This document shows positions 41,475-50,188 of a stretch of 64,000 nucleotides of DNA, piece by piece. This DNA is from Amycolatopsis mediterranei. GTDB taxonomy: Bacteria > Actinomycetota > Actinomycetes > Mycobacteriales > Pseudonocardiaceae. A program made the translations under genes and the position numbers. Below the pieces are notes generated by a model. It had not been told where the DNA came from, did no database searches, and saw only the letters and a program-made list of their open reading frames with translations. The stretch is taken from positions 9,674,366 through 9,738,365 of the forward strand of contig NZ_CP100416.1 of assembly GCF_026017845.1 (NCBI RefSeq). The letters are read 5' to 3'. Numbering within the stretch: the first letter of the stretch is position 1; each line of letters begins with the position of its first letter.

Positions 41475-42245
41475 GTGAAGAAACTGCTTCGCGGCCTGGC
41501 CGGCCTGGTCGGTTTCCTCTTGCTCTGGGAGGTCCTCGTCCAGGTCGGCTTGGTCGATCGGACGTTCACCCCGCCGCCCAGCGTCGTGCTGGGCACCGTC
41601 GGGGACCTGCTGGGCGACCCCGACTTCATCCGGGACATCGTCGCGACCATGCTGGCCTGGCTGATCGCCATCGCCGTCGCGATCGCGGTCGGCGTCCCCG
41701 CCGGGCTGCTGCTGGGCAGCGTCCCGGCGTTGCGCACGGCCACCGCCGCGATCGTGGAGTTCCTCCGGCCGATCCCGATCACCGCGCTGGTTCCCCTGGT
41801 GCTGCTGGTGATCGGCTCCGGTCCTGAGGCGAAGATCACCCTCGCCGTCTACGCCTCGCTGTGGCCGATCATGTTCAACACGATCTACGGCATGGGCGAA
41901 ATCGATCCGGTGCTGATGGAGACCGCCCGCGCGTGCGGGACCAGCCGGTTCCGCATCCTGACGTCGGTCGCGCTGCCGCAGACCGCGCCGTTCGTCTTCA
42001 CCGGCGTCCGGCTGTCGGCGACGATCTCGCTGATCGCCGTCGTCAGCGTCGAGTTCCTGGCCGGTTCCCAGCTCGGTCTCGGCAGCTTCATCATCGTCGC
42101 CAGCACCGGTTCGGCCCGGTTCGACCTGGTCCTGGCCGGCACGGTGGTCGCCGGGGCGCTGGGCTACCTGATCAACGAGGGGCTCGAACAGCTCGGCAAG
42201 CGGCTGTTCCGGTGGAGCACGGTGGATCGGGAGGCGATCGCGTGA
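41475..42245 (+). CDS. ABC transporter permease (SsuC-like)
   Basis: A 256-residue membrane protein with about six spans and the coupling-loop motif ETARACGTSRFRILTSVALP. This group transports sulfonates, taurine, nitrate or riboflavin/thiamine precursors. GTG 41475 follows the binding-protein stop by one base, and its own stop overlaps the next permease start (GTGA), so the four transporter genes are one transcript. It forms a heterodimer with the next gene product. Confidence 0.88.
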   Translation: MKKLLRGLAGLVGFLLLWEVLVQVGLVDRTFTPPPSVVLGTVGDLLGDPDFIRDIVATMLAWLIAIAVAIAVGVPAGLLLGSVPALRTATAAIVEFLRPIPITALVPLVLLVIGSGPEAKITLAVYASLWPIMFNTIYGMGEIDPVLMETARACGTSRFRILTSVALPQTAPFVFTGVRLSATISLIAVVSVEFLAGSQLGLGSFIIVASTGSARFDLVLAGTVVAGALGYLINEGLEQLGKRLFRWSTVDREAIA

Positions 42246-43075
42246 CGGCGGTGACCCTTTCGGGCCGGGTGGGCCGGCGCGCCGCGCGCGGGGCCGCCAC
42301 GGTCGTGCGCAACTGGCTGCTGTTCGCACTCCTGGTGGTCGTGTGGGAATTCGCCGCCCGGGCCGGCGGCAGCATATTCTTCCCGCCGCCGTCGGAGATC
42401 GCGGGCACCGCCGCCAAGCTGTGGTTCACCGGGCCGGCGTCGCACCTGTTCCTCACCGACGCCGTGTTCGACAACGTGTTCCCCAGCCTCGGCCGGACGC
42501 TCGGCGGCTGGGCGCTGGCCGCGGTCGTCGGCATCGTCATCGGCGTGCTGCTCGGCCGGTCGGCGACGGCGATGGACTACGTCGGCCCGCTGTTCGCGTT
42601 CTTCCGCTCGATCCCGCCGCCCACCCTGATCCCGGTGTTCGGGGTGCTGTTCGGGCTGAGCTCGGGCATGCAGATCGGGTCGATCATCTTCGGCGCGGTG
42701 TGGCCGGTGCTGCTCAACACCGTCGACGGCGTCCGCTCGGTCGACCAGGTGAAGGTGGAGACGGCGCGGTCGTTCCGCACGCCCAAGGCGTACTGGCTCG
42801 GCATGGTCGTCCTGCCCGCGGCGGCCCCGAAGATCTTCGCCGGGCTGCGGGTGAGCCTGTCGATCTCGCTGCTGCTGATGGTCGTCTCCGAGCTCGTCGG
42901 CGCCTACAACGGCATCGGCCGGTCGCTGCTGAACGCCCAGCAGGACTTCGACTTCCCGACCATGTGGTCGTGGCTGGTGCTGCTGGGCATCCTCGGCTAC
43001 GTCTTCAACACGATCTTCCTGGCCGCGGAACGGCGGGTGCTGGCCTGGCAGCCGGCCCGTCTCGGCCGCGACTGA
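42242..43075 (+). CDS. ABC transporter permease, second subunit (SsuC-like)
   Basis: A 277-residue membrane protein, about six spans, with the coupling-loop motif VETARSFRTPKAYWLGMVVLP and the SIPPPTLIPVFGVLFG segment typical of SsuC/TauC permeases. Two different permeases in one operon suggest a heterodimeric channel, as in HMP/thiamine precursor or some oxyanion transporters. It starts at GTG 42242, coupled to the previous gene by a four-base overlap. The ATPase gene begins 19 bp after its stop. Confidence 0.88.
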   Translation: MTAVTLSGRVGRRAARGAATVVRNWLLFALLVVVWEFAARAGGSIFFPPPSEIAGTAAKLWFTGPASHLFLTDAVFDNVFPSLGRTLGGWALAAVVGIVIGVLLGRSATAMDYVGPLFAFFRSIPPPTLIPVFGVLFGLSSGMQIGSIIFGAVWPVLLNTVDGVRSVDQVKVETARSFRTPKAYWLGMVVLPAAAPKIFAGLRVSLSISLLLMVVSELVGAYNGIGRSLLNAQQDFDFPTMWSWLVLLGILGYVFNTIFLAAERRVLAWQPARLGRD

Positions 43076-43094
43076 CGCTGGAAAGGCCTCTCCC

Positions 43095-43955
43095 ATGTCC
43101 ACCATGCTCGAAGTTTCCGGCCTCAGTCACACCTACGGCAGTGGCACAGGAGCGCACACCGCGGTGAACAACCTTTCGTTCACCGTCGAAGCCGGGCAGC
43201 TGGCCAGCATCGTCGGCCCGTCGGGCTGCGGGAAGTCGACGCTGCTGCGCTGTATCGCCGGGCTGACCCCGCCGACCGACGGCACGGTCAGCCTGCACGG
43301 CGACCGCGTCTCCGGAGTCCCGGACGACCTGGCCGTGGTGTTCCAGGACTACAGCCGTTCGCTGTTCCCCTGGCTTTCGGTGCAGAAGAACGTCGAGTTC
43401 CCGTTGCGGTGGCGGCCGATCTCCCGCGCGGAACGCCGGGAACGGGCGGCCGAAGCGCTGTCCCACGTGGGCTTGTCGGACGTCGGTGGCAAGTACCCGT
43501 GGCAGCTCTCCGGCGGCATGCAGCAGCGGGTGTCGATCGCCCGCGCGCTGGCCAGCCGCCCGGCGCTGCTGCTGATGGACGAGCCGTTCGCCTCGGTCGA
43601 CGCCCAGACGCGCTTCGAGCTCGAAGACCTGACCCGGCGCGTGCAGCGCGAGCAGGGCAGCACGGTCCTGGTCGTCACCCACGACATCGACGAGAGCGTG
43701 TACCTGTCCGACCGCGTGCTGGTGCTGTCGAAGTCACCGGCGTCGATCGTGGCGGACCTGCCGGTGGGCCTGCCCGCTTCGCGGAACCAGATCACCACGC
43801 GCGAGTCGGCGGAGTTCGTGGCCCTGCGCGGCGAAGTGGCGCGGCTGCTGAACGGCGGCACGCCGGCGGAAGCCGCCACGGCCGCGTCCGACGCCGCGGA
43901 GTGGGAGCTGGCCGAGCGGACTTCGGACGTCCGGGAGAGCAAGACCCGCAGCTGA
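43095..43955 (+). CDS. ABC transporter ATP-binding protein (SsuB-like)
   Basis: A 286-residue ATPase with Walker A GPSGCGKST (about 40), Q-loop FQDYSRSLFPWL, signature LSGGMQQRVSIARAL, Walker B LLLMDEP and the switch THDIDESVYLSDRV, which is characteristic of the SsuB/TauB/NrtD group. It energises the two permeases encoded upstream. The ATG at 43095 has a GGAAAGG-type site. The operon ends at the perfect hairpin at 43961-43998. Substrate cannot be assigned; a nitrate/nitrite-like ligand is suggested only by the NIT-type sensor divergent from it. Confidence 0.9.
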   Translation: MSTMLEVSGLSHTYGSGTGAHTAVNNLSFTVEAGQLASIVGPSGCGKSTLLRCIAGLTPPTDGTVSLHGDRVSGVPDDLAVVFQDYSRSLFPWLSVQKNVEFPLRWRPISRAERRERAAEALSHVGLSDVGGKYPWQLSGGMQQRVSIARALASRPALLLMDEPFASVDAQTRFELEDLTRRVQREQGSTVLVVTHDIDESVYLSDRVLVLSKSPASIVADLPVGLPASRNQITTRESAEFVALRGEVARLLNGGTPAEAATAASDAAEWELAERTSDVRESKTRS

Positions 43956-43960
43956 TCCGC

Positions 43961-43998
43961 CTGGTGGTCCACAGTGGACATCCACTGTGGACCACCAG
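43961..43998. terminator. Bidirectional terminator, perfect 18-bp palindrome
   Basis: CTGGTGGTCCACAGTGGA (43961-43978), a 2-nt centre, and its exact complement (43981-43998). It sits between the ABC operon and the convergent decarboxylase gene and can end both transcripts. Confidence 0.88.
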
Positions 43999-44016
43999 CG
44001 GCGGTTTGTTCGGTGC

Positions 44017-45603
44017 TCAGTAAAGCGACTTCGACGACGCGGCCACCCGGACGTGGACCAGCGTCGGGCGCGGGTCGGCCAGCGCCGCCGTGAGGCCGGG
44101 GACCAGCTCGGCCGGCTCGGTGATCGTCACGCCGTGGCAGCCCATGCTCTCCGCCAGCGCCGCGAACCCGATGCCGCCCAGTTCGGTGCCCGGCAGCTTC
44201 GCGCCGCCGATCGCGTCGCCGAGGATGCGGACCGCCGCGTACTCGGAGTTGTCCAGGATCACGAACGTCACGGGCAGTTCTTCGCGCGCCGCCGTCCAGA
44301 GGGCCTGGATGCCGTACATGCTCGAACCGTCGCCGATCACGCCGACGACCGAGCGGTCCGGGCGGGCGAGCGCCGCGCCGACCACGCCGGGGACGCCGTA
44401 GCCGAGCGTGCCGCTGGCCATCGTCAGGAAGCCGGTGTCGGTGGCCGTGATCGGCAGGTGGTCGTGCAGGATCCCACGGTGGCTGGGCGCCTCTTCGACG
44501 ACCAGAGCGTTGTCCGGCAACAGGTCCGCGAGCGTCGAGTAGACGAGTTCGCCGGTCAGCGCGTCGCCGGCCGGTTTCGCGGGACGCTGCCGCGGGGCCG
44601 GCGCGGGCCGCGTGCTGCGGTCGACGACGTTGAGCAGCGCGCGGATTCCCAGCTTCGGCGTGGCGCGGACGCCGGTGCCTTCGAAGGCGCGCGCGAGGAC
44701 CTGCTCGTCGTCGCTGACGATGAACAGCGGCGGCAGCGGAGCTTCCCCGCGCCCACGGTCGACGTGGTAGGTGAAGGCGGGCGCCCCGAGCACGACGACG
44801 AGGTCGTACGGCGCGAGCGTGTCGGCGATCGCACCGCGTTCGGGGTCGAGGAACCCTTGGAACAGCGGGTGGTCCTCGGGGAACGAGCAGCGGTAGGACA
44901 TCGGCGCGACCCACACGGCGGCGTTGAGCCGTTCGGCGAGCGCGACGGTCTCGACGACGGCCCCGTCCTGGTCGACGGCTCCCCCGACGACGATCGCCGG
45001 CCGTTCGGCGGCTTCCAGGGCCGTGTTGAGCTCGTCGACGGCCTCGGGATCGGGCGCGAAGCCGCGGATCCGGGGGCGCGAGACGATCGGGCGTTCGGTG
45101 GTGACGGCCCAGTCGTCGGCGGGAACGGACACGAAAACCGGACCGGACGGCGCCTGCGTGGCGACGTGGTAGGCCCGCGCCAGCGCGGCCGGGACGTCCT
45201 CGGCCGAGGCGGGCTCGATCGACCACTTCACGTACGGCTTCGGGAACTCGGGTGCTTCCATGGCCCCGAGGAAAGGCTCGTGCGGAGTGAGCGACCGGAT
45301 CTGCTGCCCGGCGACGACGATCATCGGCGTCCGGTTGCGGTAGGCGTTGAAGAGGCTGCCGAGCCCGTGCCCCACCCCGCCGGCGGAGTGCAGGTTGACG
45401 AGCACCGCCTGCCGGGTGGCCTGCGCGTAGGCATCGGCCATCGCGACGACGGCGGATTCCTGCAGGCCCAGGACGTAGTCGAAGTCGTCGGGCCAGTCGG
45501 TGAGGAACGGCACCTCGGTGGTGCCGGGGTTGCCGAACACCGTGGTGAGGCCGAGTTCGCGGAGGAGTTCGCGGGTGGCGTCCAGCACCGTGCGCTTGAT
45601 CAT
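44017..45603 (-). CDS. Benzoylformate decarboxylase-like ThDP enzyme
   Basis: A 528-residue thiamine diphosphate enzyme of the same length as Pseudomonas benzoylformate decarboxylase (MdlC). Shared features: GNPGTTEVPFL near residue 25, the catalytic His72 in NLHSAGG, a second active-site His in FTYHVDR (about 275), the activating Glu in LGLQESAVV, and the ThDP/Mg motif GDGSSMYGI ... ILDN. The residue equivalent to active-site Ser26 of the Pseudomonas enzyme is Thr28, so the substrate may differ from benzoylformate. It decarboxylates a 2-oxo acid to an aldehyde. It is a single gene, convergent with the ABC operon; no mandelate genes are near. Confidence 0.8.
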   Translation of the reverse strand: MIKRTVLDATRELLRELGLTTVFGNPGTTEVPFLTDWPDDFDYVLGLQESAVVAMADAYAQATRQAVLVNLHSAGGVGHGLGSLFNAYRNRTPMIVVAGQQIRSLTPHEPFLGAMEAPEFPKPYVKWSIEPASAEDVPAALARAYHVATQAPSGPVFVSVPADDWAVTTERPIVSRPRIRGFAPDPEAVDELNTALEAAERPAIVVGGAVDQDGAVVETVALAERLNAAVWVAPMSYRCSFPEDHPLFQGFLDPERGAIADTLAPYDLVVVLGAPAFTYHVDRGRGEAPLPPLFIVSDDEQVLARAFEGTGVRATPKLGIRALLNVVDRSTRPAPAPRQRPAKPAGDALTGELVYSTLADLLPDNALVVEEAPSHRGILHDHLPITATDTGFLTMASGTLGYGVPGVVGAALARPDRSVVGVIGDGSSMYGIQALWTAAREELPVTFVILDNSEYAAVRILGDAIGGAKLPGTELGGIGFAALAESMGCHGVTITEPAELVPGLTAALADPRPTLVHVRVAASSKSLY

Positions 45604-45612
45604 GCGAACAGG

Positions 45613-45774
45613 TTAACGCTTAGCCTTGCGAAGAAAAGCCCCCCAAGCGGCCGAACCGACGGTGAGCGTGCCACCCGAACGGTCCTTGGTGTCCCGGATC
45701 TGTGACACCGGCCCGAGCTGCACCTCGACGCAGTTGGTCTGAGCCCCGCTGTAGCTCGATTTACGCCACATCAT
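45613..45774 (-). CDS. DUF397 protein
   Basis: A 53-residue protein: WRKSSYSGAQTNCVEVQLGP, then VSQIRDTKDRSGGTLTVGSA with a C-terminal AWGAFLRKAKR. This is the full DUF397 pattern, with the KSSYSG start and RDTKDR(S)G core. In actinomycetes DUF397 genes nearly always follow an XRE/DUF5753 regulator gene, as here, where the ATG overlaps the upstream stop (ATGA). The pair resembles the WhiJ/BldB-like system and probably works as a regulator with its small partner, like a toxin-antitoxin module in layout (inference). Confidence 0.9.
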   Translation of the reverse strand: MMWRKSSYSGAQTNCVEVQLGPVSQIRDTKDRSGGTLTVGSAAWGAFLRKAKR

Positions 45775-46607
45775 GCCTCCAGTTCAGCGATCACCCCCTG
45801 GATGAACGCCCGCGATTCCTGCTCACCCAGTGCCAGTTCCCGCATCCTCCGAGCGGCGATGCGGTAGTCGGCCACCTCACGATCATCATAAAGGTAGGCA
45901 CTGCCGCGATAGCCCTCCAAATGGACGATGGACGGCAGGTTCCAGAAGTCCAGGATCGCGAACGGGCCGTACAGCCCGGGATGGAACCCGGCCACGATGG
46001 GCACAATCCGAACGCTGACATTCCTCTGCGCGGACATGGACGAGAGGAAGGTGAGTTGCCCGGCCATCGCCGCGGCGGAGCAGCAGCCGCTGCGCAAGGC
46101 GGCTTCGCCGACGAAAGCGACCAACTCCAAGGGTTCGGCGCCCTGGAGAAGCTGCTTGCGGCGCAGCCTGATCTGCACCCGGCGCTCGATCTCCTCCGCG
46201 GACCGCAAGCTGGGATCCGACACCGCGCGGGCGTAGTCGATGGTCTGCAGGATGCCCGGCACCAGCAGCGGCTCCCAGTTGATCACCGTCGCGGCGGTCC
46301 GCTCGTACTCGAGATACGTCGCCAGTTCGGGTGCCGTGCCGGGCTCGACCCAGTTCGGCTCCCGGGCGTTCTCCGCGAGGGCGAGCAAACGCTTCCGCTC
46401 GACCGGTTCGACCCTGAGCGCCCCCAGCAGCAGACCGACCTGCTCGATCTTCGGTACTCGCGTCCCGGCCTCCCAATGGGAAAGCTCCTGCGCGCTCACG
46501 CCGATCATCCGGCCCAGCTGGCGCAGGCTCAGGTTCCGCGCTTTCCTCGCTGCGCGGACACCGAAACCCAGCGCACGGGACCTCGGTGTCGCTACCAGTG
46601 CTGCCAT
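45771..46607 (-). CDS. XRE family regulator with DUF5753 domain
   Basis: A 278-residue regulator. The helix-turn-helix is at about 15-72 (LRQLGRMIGVSAQELSHWEA) and DUF5753 fills 85-275 (YERTAATVINWEPLLVPGIL, QIRLRRKQLL, FLSSMSAQRNVSVRIVPIVA, FAILDFWNLPSIVHLEGYRG). The WhiJ-like family controls development and antibiotic production in Streptomyces with a DUF397 partner. That partner is the next gene, coupled by a four-base overlap. A terminator at 46647-46678 separates its promoter side from the S53 peptidase gene. Confidence 0.9.
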   Translation of the reverse strand: MAALVATPRSRALGFGVRAARKARNLSLRQLGRMIGVSAQELSHWEAGTRVPKIEQVGLLLGALRVEPVERKRLLALAENAREPNWVEPGTAPELATYLEYERTAATVINWEPLLVPGILQTIDYARAVSDPSLRSAEEIERRVQIRLRRKQLLQGAEPLELVAFVGEAALRSGCCSAAAMAGQLTFLSSMSAQRNVSVRIVPIVAGFHPGLYGPFAILDFWNLPSIVHLEGYRGSAYLYDDREVADYRIAARRMRELALGEQESRAFIQGVIAELEA

Positions 46608-46646
46608 GTGCGCATTCTGTCACCGGGCACCGACAAAACCGGGAAA

Positions 46647-46678
46647 CCGGGGCTGTCGCAAACTCGCGACAGCCCCGG
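46647..46678 (-). terminator. Terminator after the S53 peptidase gene
   Basis: A perfect 13-bp stem (CCGGGGCTGTCGC at 46647-46659, its complement at 46666-46678) with a 6-nt loop, 11 bp past the peptidase stop. Confidence 0.85.
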
Positions 46679-46688
46679 CGTCACACAC

Positions 46689-48338
46689 TCAGCCGATCAG
46701 GCCGGACAGCCCGGTGCCCTTGAAGGAACCCCAGCCCGTCACCTGGTCGTATCCCGTCCCCGCAGTGAAACCCGTCGTGCCGTGGAGGGTGTTGTTGCCC
46801 GACGTCACGTCGTGGAAACCGGTGCCGTACGACGACCCGTTGCCGATCGAGTAGAACGTCGGGTTCAGGTTGCCCAGGCCACCGCCGTGCACCTGGTTCT
46901 GCAGCGCCGCGAAGGCCGCCCACAGCGGGGCCGCGCCCGACGTGCCGCCGACCGTTCCCCAGCTGCCCGCGCTGTAGATGTAGTAACCCGAGGTCGGGGA
47001 GGCGTCCGCCGACACGTCCGGCACCTTGCGGTACGTCGTGCTCTGGGAGGACTGCCACGACGGCGCCGTGAACACCGTCGAGATGCCGCCGCCGGTCGAG
47101 CCGCCGCTGTTGCCGTCGTTCCAGGTCACTTCGCTGGTGTAGCCGTTGGAGGACGTCACGCTCAGCTTCGTGCCGCCGACGCCCGAGACGTTCGGGCTCG
47201 ACGCCGGGAAGTCGACGCCCTTCGCCGTCGAACCGGTCTGACGGTAGCAGTCGGTCGTGCCGTCGTCGCCCGCCGCCGCGAAGTAGGAAATACCCTCCGC
47301 CGTGCCGGTCGCGATCGCGCTGCTGACGCCCTTCGCCGCGCTCGAACCTTCGGCGGATTCGCAGGCGCCCCAGGAGATCGAGACGACGTTGACCTTCGCG
47401 TCGGACGCGATCTTCTGGTACATCGCGAGTTCGCCCGCGCCCGAGTTCGGTGCCTCGTAGACGTAGTCGTTGGCCGCCGCGGCCAGCGCGTGCACGACCT
47501 CGATGTCGAGCTCGACCTCGATCTGGCCGTCACCCGGCGACGAGTCGTAGTTCGCGCCGCTGATGCCGACCGTCGTCACCGTGCCCGCGGAAAGGCCGTA
47601 CGTGCTGTCGTACTTGGTGATGTTGGACTTCTGGTAGCCGTCGAACTCGACGAACCCGACGTTCACACCGCGGCCGGTCGCCGACAGGCCGCTGGTGCCG
47701 TAAGCGGTCTTGAGCACCGGCGGGGTGACGGACTTGACGACGTTGGGCTGCGCCAGCGGCTTCGACGCATGCGTCCGCACCGCGTGGTCGTCGAGGCCGA
47801 TGACCCCGCCCACGACGTCCGAGACGCTCGCCGGCACGGCCGGGACGGCGTCGTTGGCGAAGAAGTCCCGCCCGGAAGCCTGGTCGTGGTAGGTCCCGAG
47901 CCCGGTCCGGAACGCCGACTCCAGCTGCGCCGCCGAGCCGGTGAACGTGATCGCCTGCCGGTTGCCGGAAACCTCGATCCCGGACAGCCCCGCTTTCCCG
48001 AGAAATGAGACGGCCTTGTCAACGTCGGCCTGGGTCGGGCCGAACCTGGCATTGAACTGCGCCGGGGTCAGAAACCGGTGGTATTGCGGCGAAGCGGGAT
48101 TTTGCACGTCGGCGAGGAACTTTTCGAGCGCCTGCTGGTTGTGCAGTTTCAGCGAGAGCGCGGCGGTGATCGGCCGGTCGGCCGCGACGTCGCCGGTGCG
48201 GGCGCTGTTGATCAGTGGCGCGGCGTTGTCGGCCAGCGTGACCAGGGGTTCCGGCGCGGCGGCGGCCGGGATGGCCACAGCGAGGCCGAGCAACGCCGGC
48301 AGCGGCACAGCGGCCGCGACGAGCTTGCGCAAGCGCAT
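46689..48338 (-). CDS. Secreted S53 family serine-carboxyl peptidase (sedolisin/kumamolisin type)
   Basis: A 549-residue exported protease. Signal peptide to about residue 28 (VAIPAAAA), a pro-domain (about 30-190) with LHNQQALEKFLADVQ and HRFLTPAQFNARFG, then the catalytic domain: Glu and Asp of the triad in GDGQIEVELDIEVV, the oxyanion Asp in AAAGDDG, and the nucleophile in GGTSGAAP. A calcium-binding end (GFHDVTSGNN ... GYDQVTGWGS) closes the fold. S53 enzymes are acid-active and self-process. The start is ATG 48338; the gene is monocistronic with its own terminator. Confidence 0.93.
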   Translation of the reverse strand: MRLRKLVAAAVPLPALLGLAVAIPAAAAPEPLVTLADNAAPLINSARTGDVAADRPITAALSLKLHNQQALEKFLADVQNPASPQYHRFLTPAQFNARFGPTQADVDKAVSFLGKAGLSGIEVSGNRQAITFTGSAAQLESAFRTGLGTYHDQASGRDFFANDAVPAVPASVSDVVGGVIGLDDHAVRTHASKPLAQPNVVKSVTPPVLKTAYGTSGLSATGRGVNVGFVEFDGYQKSNITKYDSTYGLSAGTVTTVGISGANYDSSPGDGQIEVELDIEVVHALAAAANDYVYEAPNSGAGELAMYQKIASDAKVNVVSISWGACESAEGSSAAKGVSSAIATGTAEGISYFAAAGDDGTTDCYRQTGSTAKGVDFPASSPNVSGVGGTKLSVTSSNGYTSEVTWNDGNSGGSTGGGISTVFTAPSWQSSQSTTYRKVPDVSADASPTSGYYIYSAGSWGTVGGTSGAAPLWAAFAALQNQVHGGGLGNLNPTFYSIGNGSSYGTGFHDVTSGNNTLHGTTGFTAGTGYDQVTGWGSFKGTGLSGLIG

Positions 48339-48505
48339 GGGGGAATTTCCTCTCGGCGGTGGGGACCGGGCCTGCGCGGAATGCTCGCCGCAGGTTGCCG
48401 AGCAGCATAAGAAGACGTGATCACGCCGAGGAACCTACTTTTGGCCGGTCTTCAGCGGATCCCATTTTCATTTTCCGAGAGGTTTACCTTCCCATGGCAA
48501 ACCGA

Positions 48506-49468
48506 TTATTGTCCGGAATGTCCGACCATTTCGATGCGTTCGATGATCTCCCGGGCGCGCCCGTCGCGCCGGTGGCGGCGGGCCGCGGCCGACAACGTCC
48601 GCAGCCGCTGCCGGGTCCGGGGCGAGCGCAGGACGCCGGCCAGCTCGATCGCCTCCCGGCCGGCCTCGGCGGCGACGTCGAGATCACCGTCCAGCGCGTG
48701 CACGGTGGCCAGCCAGATCACCGTCAGGGACCGGCTGCGAGCCATCTCCGGGCCGTAGCCGGCGATCGCGTCGACGAGCGCGGGAATGCCCTCGGGGCCG
48801 TGCCGGACGTCGACGACCTGGGCGAGTTCCCCGTGCACCGTGCCGACCATCGCCGCCAGGTCGGTGGACCCGAAGAAGGCTGCCCACGGCGACGGTTCCA
48901 CGCCGGCGGCGTCGGCGAACTCCGTGCGGGCCCGGTAAAGGCACGCCAGCGCGGCGACGACGTCGGCCTTCTTGGCGTGCGCCCACGCCTGGTTGGCCGA
49001 CAGGATCGCCTGGGCCAGCCGCGAGTGCGCGCGCAACGCCGCCTCGCGGCCCCGTGCGAACTCCGCCAGCGCCGGATCGACCGAGTCGTAGTGCAGCAGC
49101 AGCCGCCCGGCGCGGTACCGGATGTTGGCCTGGAGATCGTGGTTGCCCGCTTCGACGGCCAGGTCCATCGCCTGCGCGAACGCCTCCATCGCGGCCTCGG
49201 GCCGGTCGGCGTCGAAACTGGTTCAGCCGGCGAGGTTGTACAGGTCGGCGACGGCGGTGCACAGCCGCGGCCGGACCGTCCCGCGCACCGTGCCACCCAG
49301 CAGCCCGACGGCGTGGGGCAGCACCTCCGCCACGGCTTCGCCACAGGCACCACCCCCGTAGCGGTAGTCCTGCGCCCGAAGCCGCGCGACGGTGTCCTCG
49401 AGCCGTTGCACGTCGGCGAGACCCACGCGTGCGCCGCTGAAGGCGTCCCGCCCGTCACTGCCGGTCAT
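48506..49468 (-). pseudogene. TPR-type regulator-like gene with in-frame stop
   Basis: A good start (GGAGGG before ATG 49468) opens a frame (SGARVGLADVQRLEDTVARL ... VADLYNLAG) that meets TGA at 49225-49223. The same frame continues without another stop as TSFDADRPEAAMEAFAQAMD and then helical TPR-like repeats to 48506. In related actinomycete XRE/TPR proteins this position reads AGWTSFD, so the stop looks like a TGG to TGA change. The full frame would code about 320 residues without an N-terminal HTH, which in relatives stands before SGARVG. The distal part could be made by reinitiation at ATG 49189. A sequencing error would also give this picture. Confidence 0.6.
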
Positions 49469-49512
49469 GGCAGCCCTCCGTCCGTAGAGAGCTGCCGATC
49501 GGGCAGCTCCGC

Positions 49513-49725
49513 TCATTCCCCGCCGGGCCAGGCCGGAGCCCGCTCCTTCGAGGGACTGGCACCGGGCAGCACCCCGGTGGCGGTCAGCACCACACCCGTG
49601 GCGGTTTCCGCGATCTTGACGACGGCCAGCAGCCCGGTCAGGGCGAGGGAGCCGCCGAGCCCCAGTTTCGCGAAATCGTCTTCGGCGGTTTCGGTTCCGC
49701 GTTGACGCGGTATCGCGCCGGTCAC
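49513..49725 (-). CDS. Hypothetical small membrane protein
   Basis: A possible 70-residue protein from GTG 49725 (GGAAGG about eight bases upstream). Residues 25-50 are hydrophobic (GLGGSLALTGLLAVVKIAET), consistent with one membrane span, and the tail is Pro/Glu-rich (GASPSKERAPAWPGGE). No family is recognised. The open frame extends upstream to 49896, but that part has no coding character. It ends 45 bp before the start of the TPR-type pseudogene. Confidence 0.35.
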   Translation of the reverse strand: MTGAIPRQRGTETAEDDFAKLGLGGSLALTGLLAVVKIAETATGVVLTATGVLPGASPSKERAPAWPGGE

Positions 49726-50188
49726 GATTCGGCCTTCCGGCTTGCCGCGGAAGCACTCGGGCGATATCCGCGGGGAATCACCCGGCCCCAGGTGGCGGAA
49801 ATCCACCTGACGGTCGACATCCTGGTTTCCTGCTGGCTGGTCATCGAACGGATTGCGAACCGGATACGCGCGCTCACAGCGCTGCCTCCTGTACATTCCA
49901 GACGATTGATGACACCGGGGGCCGGGGTGCCGAATTAGCCGGGGCTCGACAGTGGTCGTCCGCCGACAGCGCCCGACTTCGCCAACGATAACCAGCAGGT
50001 GGCGCCGATTCAGCCACCAACCAGGTCAAACCCGTAACCGACTGTGCAGTCGCACGCGCAGCTCCGCGCGCGACTCTGCACGAGACGGCTGCAATTTCAC
50101 GCGCCGGGTCACGATTGCCGACCGCACGCGAAAACATCGGCGGAAACCGTTTTACTCCGCCGATTCTTCAAGGATTTCGTGTAATCGA
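49726..50188. other. Intergenic region without recognised genes
   Basis: About 460 bp between the small hypothetical gene and cutC. Open frames on both strands (49702-49938 plus, 49874-50137 minus) lack ribosome sites and family motifs. The GC content drops toward 50150, giving a likely promoter region for the small gene. Nothing further is seen. Confidence 0.45.

Noticed and set aside
45613..46607. Classical toxin-antitoxin pair
   Set aside because: The XRE-DUF5753 plus DUF397 layout is the known WhiJ-like regulatory pair; no toxin motif is visible, although an antitoxin-like logic cannot be excluded.
49223..49225. TGA as selenocysteine or programmed readthrough
   Set aside because: No selenocysteine-insertion-like hairpin was seen and the family residue is Trp, so a nonsense change is the simpler reading.
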